From assembly GCA_035363115.1 (NCBI GenBank), contig DAOSEM010000003.1, positions 1 through 64,000 on the forward strand: a DNA stretch of 64,000 nt, written 5' to 3'. Below the pieces are notes generated by a model. The model was not told the DNA's origin and searched no databases. It saw nothing but the letters and a program-made list of their open reading frames with translations. The DNA comes from Syntrophales bacterium (lineage in GTDB: Bacteria > Desulfobacterota > Syntrophia > Syntrophales > PHBD01). Shown here in pieces: positions 60,288 through 64,000 of the stretch (position 1 is the first letter of the stretch; every line of letters starts with the position of its first letter). The position numbers and the translations under genes are program-made.

Positions 60288-60334
60288 GAAAAATGACCTT
60301 CCCTTTCACGGTGTTTTCATCGGATCGGCCCAGC

Positions 60335-60428
60335 GGAGAGATGGCTGAGTGGCCGAAAGCGAGCGCCTGCTAAGCGCTTGTACGCCTTAAAAGGTGTACC
60401 GCGGGTTCGAATCCCGCTCTCTCCGCCA
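60335..60428 (+). tRNA. tRNA-Ser (anticodon GCT)
   Basis: 94 bases including encoded CCA. The acceptor GGAGAGA pairs with TCTCTCC. The anticodon loop CTGCTAA gives GCT, with a long variable arm (TACGCCTTAAAAGGTGTA) typical of class II tRNAs. It lies 47 bases after the other tRNA-Ser. Confidence 0.95.
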
Positions 60429-60434
60429 GAACAA

Positions 60435-60466
60435 AACGGGGACAGACTGTCTGGTCTGTCCCCGTT
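60435..60466. terminator. 13-bp palindrome after the tRNA genes, REP-like
   Basis: AACGGGGACAGAC (60435-60447) and its complement (60454-60466) around TGTCTG. On the minus strand it is followed by TTTTG, so it could end the 60510-60968 gene; on the plus strand it follows tRNA-Ser. The GGGGACAGAC core resembles repetitive extragenic palindromes tied to REP-associated transposases. Confidence 0.6.
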
Positions 60467-60509
60467 CTCGTCTGTTCCTGTTGCAGCGCTAAAATTAATC
60501 TGACCTATT

Positions 60510-60968
60510 TTATTGACGGCAGACGGGCTGCTGAACCTTGTCCCAGAGGCTGCCCGGCGGAACGCTGTGCCAGGGCGGGGTCGATTCGCCGGCCTCGTGG
60601 ATGGGCTTCCAGCTCCGGTTCAAGTACATATACGTGAGAAATCGGACCCGATTGCCGGCGCAGTCGTACTCGCACAGGATCTCAATGGCCCGGAAGGTCC
60701 GGGGATCCACTCCGGCCGATGCCAGGTAGTCCTGGATCTCTTTGAAGTAAGGGCTCTTTCCCCGGGGTGCCACCCGGATCCACGCGGCGGTGTGTCCCGG
60801 AGACGGGACGGACCGCCGCTCCCCGTCCACGAAGACACCGTCCTGGTACTTCGTGAAGCCGACCAGGGTCCATCGCTTTCCTCCCTGCTCCGCCGCTTCC
60901 GCTGCGGGGATGCCCGACAGCAGCAGCGCCATGGCGACCAGGATCGCAGGCATCGCATATGTTCTCAT
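60510..60968 (-). CDS. secreted protein, surface-adhesin E-like
   Basis: A 152-residue exported protein with a signal peptide (residues 1-25, AEA-AEQ) and a small beta-rich domain: WTLVGFTKYQDGVFVDGERRS, HTAAWIRVAP, IEILCEYDCAGNRVRFL and a C-terminal SVPPGSLWDKVQQPVC. Three Cys could form a disulphide. The pattern, ending in a W...PGS...C motif, resembles the adhesin-E-like family, but the similarity is judged by eye. GGGAGGA lies 7 bases before the ATG. Confidence 0.6.
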   Translation of the reverse strand: MRTYAMPAILVAMALLLSGIPAAEAAEQGGKRWTLVGFTKYQDGVFVDGERRSVPSPGHTAAWIRVAPRGKSPYFKEIQDYLASAGVDPRTFRAIEILCEYDCAGNRVRFLTYMYLNRSWKPIHEAGESTPPWHSVPPGSLWDKVQQPVCRQ

Positions 60969-61124
60969 CGATCGTCCTCCCGGCAGACGTGATTTCCCTT
61001 TGGGGATCGCTCCCCGCTGTCTGCGGACCGGATTGTAGCACCACCCGGGCGGCGGGGCAATCCCGGTCTCTTTGAAACCCCTGGCTGGGCCGGGAACCGG
61101 AATCCTCCCATCCTCTCTCCGATG

Positions 61125-62996
61125 CTACATGAGATCGTAGAACATGTTAATATCCTTTAATTTTTCTCCCTCCGCCCGGACCTTTTCCGGCGCGATCGCC
61201 TGGTAAACGCGGATCAGCTTGATGCGGGGCATCCGGAGGCCCGAATTGATCCGGAGCGCCCGCTCATAGGCGGCGGCGGCCAGGGGAAGCTGTCTCTGCT
61301 GGAGATAGTAATCCCCCAGGAGCTCATACTTGCCGGTGGCAAAAAAGGAACTGTCGCGAACCTGCTCCAGGTAGCGGTCTCCCTCGCTTACCATGCCCCT
61401 CGTGTAAAAATTTGCTGCCAGGGGGATGCGGGCGAAATCGGAGAAGCGGCCGTTCCTGTCGGCGGAGGCCTTCCAATAGCGAAGTGCCTCAGCATGGTAG
61501 CCCTGTGTGACAAGAACGACGGCGTGGGTGTTGTAGTAGGCCGTCCGGTCGTTGGATCCGGGAACGGGAAGAAAGGCGACGACTCCAAAGAGTGCGGCGA
61601 CGGCCAGGGGAACGACCATTTCCCGGCGGCGCCCCTCCCGGAAGAGCCGGTACATTCGCTCCAGGGCGACGGCGGCAAAGGGAATCAGGATGACCAGGAG
61701 CGGAAGGCGATACCGGTCCACCATGCTGAAGGCGATGAGAGTCGATCCATAGACGGCGGCCAGCACGATCAGAGCCCCGGCCTTTCGGCTGTTTCGCCTC
61801 ATGAGGACCATTCCGGCCATGCCCAGCGGCATGACGAACCAGAATGCCGGAAAGGGGATTTTGAAGAATTTCGCGAAATCGCTCATGAAGCCGATGTCAT
61901 AATGGTCACCCGCCTCGTATCGGTTCAGGACGGTCAGGGTCTTCTCCCCGAGGCGCTTTAGACAGGCGCCGGGCTGCTCCAGGGCTTCCTGAAGGGTCAC
62001 CTTTGTCCAGTATCGGGACGCCTCCCCGGGCGAAAGTCTCTTCCCGACGCGGCGGCTGGCCTCGATGGTGTACTGGATTCCCTGCTCGAAAGGCGAGGTC
62101 GTGGCGAACGGTACCGGCCACGTGTACGGGTCCGGGTTCCGGAGGTTGTTCGCCAGGTGGAAATTGAAGCCCCCCTGGGAGGTCGTCAGGGTGAATTCGC
62201 TGGCCGTACGCCAGTTCCGGATGACGAACGGGGAGAGGGCGATAGCGGTGCCGATGAGAACGAGCAGAACGTAGAGCCCGGCTGTTTTCATGGCGGGCCC
62301 GCGGAATCCGGAAAGCCAGGGCAGGATCAGGAGCACCGCGGGCAGGAGGATCGCTGCGTTGGGACGGACGTTGATCAGGAGACCCAGGGTGACACCGAGG
62401 GCCGCCGCCCGGATCAGCGGCTGGAAGCGGACAAATCTCCTCGTATTCTCGACATTTCCAGGGGCCGGACTCCCCTCCAGCGACAAGAGGAGCCAGGCGG
62501 CACCGGCGAACAGGCAGACGCCGAACATCTCTTTCAGGGGCACGGCGCTGTAAAAGACGAACGGCCCGTAGAGGGCGGCGATCAGTGCCGCCAGGAGCCC
62601 CGGTTTCCGCCCGGCCAGGGATCGGCCGATGAGATAGACGAAACCGCAGGCGAGGACGCCGAAGCCGACGTTCAGGAAGCGCAGGAAAACAGGATCCGGG
62701 CCCAGGACCCTGTAGAGGGCCGCCGCCATGTACGCGTAAAGCGGCGGGAATTCGTAGACCGATTTGGACTGGAAGGTGCCGTCGGCGATCCGGGATGCCC
62801 ACTCGTGGTAAATCCGCTCATCCCAGAGGAGGAAGTCGAAATAAATGGTGCCGGAGAGACTCCAGAGGCCCAGCAGGCGAAGCGCCAGGGCCAAAAGCAG
62901 AATGGTCCCGAGGATCCAGGGAGTGTTCTTTTCCCATGTGTCCGGTACCGCCTGACCCGGCAGCGTCCCGGGCGGCGCGTTCTTTTTTCCCGTCAT
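61125..62996 (-). CDS. polytopic membrane glycosyltransferase-like protein (GT39/ArnT-type) with C-terminal TPR-like region
   Basis: A 623-residue protein with about 11 hydrophobic segments from residue 28 to 490. Conserved features of the PMT/ArnT family are an acidic pair after the first helix (LLWDERIYHEWASRI), the FPPLYAYMAAALYRVLG loop and an RNW...GGFNFHLANN motif in the periplasmic loop. Such enzymes use polyprenyl-linked sugars. Residues about 510-620 are soluble with TPR-like repeats (YHAEALRYWKASADRN, LPLAAAAYERALRINSG). The start at 62996 follows GGGAGAAG; the frame stays open to 63152 but that region is signal-free and repetitive. Confidence 0.75.
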   Translation of the reverse strand: MTGKKNAPPGTLPGQAVPDTWEKNTPWILGTILLLALALRLLGLWSLSGTIYFDFLLWDERIYHEWASRIADGTFQSKSVYEFPPLYAYMAAALYRVLGPDPVFLRFLNVGFGVLACGFVYLIGRSLAGRKPGLLAALIAALYGPFVFYSAVPLKEMFGVCLFAGAAWLLLSLEGSPAPGNVENTRRFVRFQPLIRAAALGVTLGLLINVRPNAAILLPAVLLILPWLSGFRGPAMKTAGLYVLLVLIGTAIALSPFVIRNWRTASEFTLTTSQGGFNFHLANNLRNPDPYTWPVPFATTSPFEQGIQYTIEASRRVGKRLSPGEASRYWTKVTLQEALEQPGACLKRLGEKTLTVLNRYEAGDHYDIGFMSDFAKFFKIPFPAFWFVMPLGMAGMVLMRRNSRKAGALIVLAAVYGSTLIAFSMVDRYRLPLLVILIPFAAVALERMYRLFREGRRREMVVPLAVAALFGVVAFLPVPGSNDRTAYYNTHAVVLVTQGYHAEALRYWKASADRNGRFSDFARIPLAANFYTRGMVSEGDRYLEQVRDSSFFATGKYELLGDYYLQQRQLPLAAAAYERALRINSGLRMPRIKLIRVYQAIAPEKVRAEGEKLKDINMFYDLM

Positions 62997-63142
62997 CCGG
63001 CGGTCTTCTCCCGGCTTGATGGACTCTCCGTCATGGAGAGTGGCCGACGCCCGCCCTCCATAGCAGGAAACGGAATCCGCCACAAGGGGCGCCGCCGCGG
63101 GATGCTGCCGCGGGACGGACTGTCCCCGGGCGGCGGGCATAC

Positions 63143-63175
63143 AAAAGGGCACAGGCCCCGGGCCTGTGCCCTTTT
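63143..63175 (-). terminator. bidirectional Rho-independent terminator
   Basis: A 15-bp perfect inverted repeat, AAAAGGGCACAGGCC (63143-63157) and its complement (63161-63175), loop CCG. T-tracts are present on both strands. It ends the minus-strand gene at 63203. Confidence 0.9.
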
Positions 63176-63202
63176 GCGATGGGATGCCGCCGGATATAGG
63201 GC

Positions 63203-64000
63203 TCAGAAACCGCCTATTACCGCCTGTGCCGTGCCGGCACCGGTTCCCGATATGGTTCCGGCCGTGCCGCCGCCGGGTGTGATGGTGCCGGCGGCTCCGC
63301 CCTTGAACGTGATGGTGCCGGTGTACGACCCGCCGCTCAAGAGACCGCTTCCGGAAACGGTGGCGCCCCAGTTGGCGCCCGTCCAGGCGACCGGTGTGAA
63401 GTCCGCTGTCAGTCCGCCGCCGCCCAGTGTCACGCTCTTACCAGCGCCAAGAAGCGGTAGGTCCGAATAAGATCCAGTGATGTTCTTGGTTGCCCAGATC
63501 TGCGGCGCCGACCCGCTCTGGGAAGCGAGGAAGGTGACGTTGTTCATGTTCAGGGCGGTGATGTTCGGGTTGCTTGCATTGTTCGTCATGGCCAGGTCGG
63601 CCGTCCCGACGACGACGGTCGGGATGCCCGTGGCCTTCTGGAAGGCTGTCCGGCCCGCCTCGTCCAGCCCGTTGATCTTGTCCAGGAAGGCCCCCGTTTC
63701 CATGGAGAAGCCCGCTCCGGCCATCCGCCAGGTCGACGTGTCGGGGTCAAACAGCCCCTTGGCGACGGCCCCGTTTACGGATGTCCAGCCGGCTTCGAGG
63801 CCGACCTGAGCCCCGGCAACGGTGGCGGTGAAGACCCCCGTATCGTCAACAGAGGTAAAGTCGACCCGGTCGTAGGTATTCACCGTTCCGACCACATTCG
63901 AGCTGATCGTGGTGAAGGACTGGCCGTTGAATTGGGTGAAGTCCCCGATATCATAAGTGCCTCCTGCGAGACGCACGCCCACGCTCCAGGCTGCGTTGGT
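63203..64000 (-). CDS. C-terminal part of a Gly/Thr-rich exported-type protein (partial)
   Basis: The frame is open to the window edge at 64000, so the N-terminus is missing and at least 265 residues are present. It is rich in Gly, Thr, Asn and Ala and low in charge, with strand-forming stretches (GGTYDIGDFTQFNGQSFTTI, VDDTGVFTATVAGAQVG, ITALNMNNVTFLASQSG). The end is low-complexity (GGAAGTITPGGGTAGTISGTGAGT). This looks like a surface or filamentous extracellular protein. I cannot assign a family. It ends in a strong terminator. Confidence 0.7.
   Translation of the reverse strand, partial: TNAAWSVGVRLAGGTYDIGDFTQFNGQSFTTISSNVVGTVNTYDRVDFTSVDDTGVFTATVAGAQVGLEAGWTSVNGAVAKGLFDPDTSTWRMAGAGFSMETGAFLDKINGLDEAGRTAFQKATGIPTVVVGTADLAMTNNASNPNITALNMNNVTFLASQSGSAPQIWATKNITGSYSDLPLLGAGKSVTLGGGGLTADFTPVAWTGANWGATVSGSGLLSGGSYTGTITFKGGAAGTITPGGGTAGTISGTGAGTAQAVIGGF

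Noticed and set aside
1..64000. CRISPR arrays, insertion sequences, prophage or toxin-antitoxin genes
   Set aside because: No regularly spaced direct repeats, transposase motifs, phage structural genes or paired toxin-antitoxin frames were found on reading either strand.

Overview
The window looks like a chromosome segment of a high-GC, Gram-negative, anaerobic deltaproteobacterium, most plausibly a member of the Syntrophales (Syntrophus/Smithella-like). This placement is inference. It rests on a complete lipid A and outer-membrane biogenesis locus, a short-chain acyl-CoA degradation cluster, a PEP synthase, citramalate-based isoleucine synthesis and the EF-P beta-lysylation cassette. There are no insertion sequences, prophage genes or CRISPR arrays. 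Coding density is high and most gene junctions are tight.

Region 1 (1-19.7 kb). After a lipoprotein-type hydrolase, a PP-loop ATPase and a tiny membrane protein, a chain of minus-strand genes runs from lysS (19697) down to a 56-residue Trm112-like protein (2311). The order is lysS, lolC, lolD, bamA, ompH, lpxD, lpxA, lpxB, msbA, lpxK, lpxL, a heptosyltransferase, gmhB, a second heptosyltransferase, a PagL-like deacylase and the Trm112-like gene. Eight junctions are 4-base ATGA overlaps. The genes together make lipid A, build and flip the core, assemble outer-membrane proteins and sort lipoproteins. fabZ and the Kdo transferase are absent from the chain.

Region 2 (19.8-31.1 kb). epmB-efp-epmA make and modify EF-P. 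tolQ-tolR-tolA-tolB follow without pal, then a TauE-type exporter, the remnant of a phosphotransferase, and mnmG on the minus strand. A solitary ATP synthase subunit c gene and a Cache-domain receptor without an output domain sit behind a good sigma-54 promoter with an upstream palindrome.

Region 3 (31.1-43.3 kb). A PEP synthase is followed by a minus-strand operon for a CoA-ligase-like protein, thiolase, crotonase and acyl-CoA dehydrogenase. The ligase-like protein lacks the usual catalytic C-terminal lysine segment. Next is a second Lol/MacB-like ABC transporter with its own LolA-like protein and a beta-barrel.

Region 4 (43.5-52.0 kb). purL and purQ are separate genes on the minus strand. 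Divergent from purL is the most striking element: a sequence that folds as a fluoride riboswitch (crcB motif), with a terminator/Shine-Dalgarno hairpin, directly ahead of a dynamin-family GTPase gene. Downstream, citramalate synthase (cimA) is preceded by a complete isoleucine attenuator: promoter, 26-codon leader peptide with nine Ile codons, antiterminator and terminator.

Region 5 (52.1-64 kb). This holds a YciO-like protein, RNase G/E, proC, an alpha/beta hydrolase, yggT, a DUF167 gene, murJ, and serS with two serine tRNA genes next to it. A secreted protein, a membrane glycosyltransferase-like protein and the 3' end of a Gly/Thr-rich protein complete the window.
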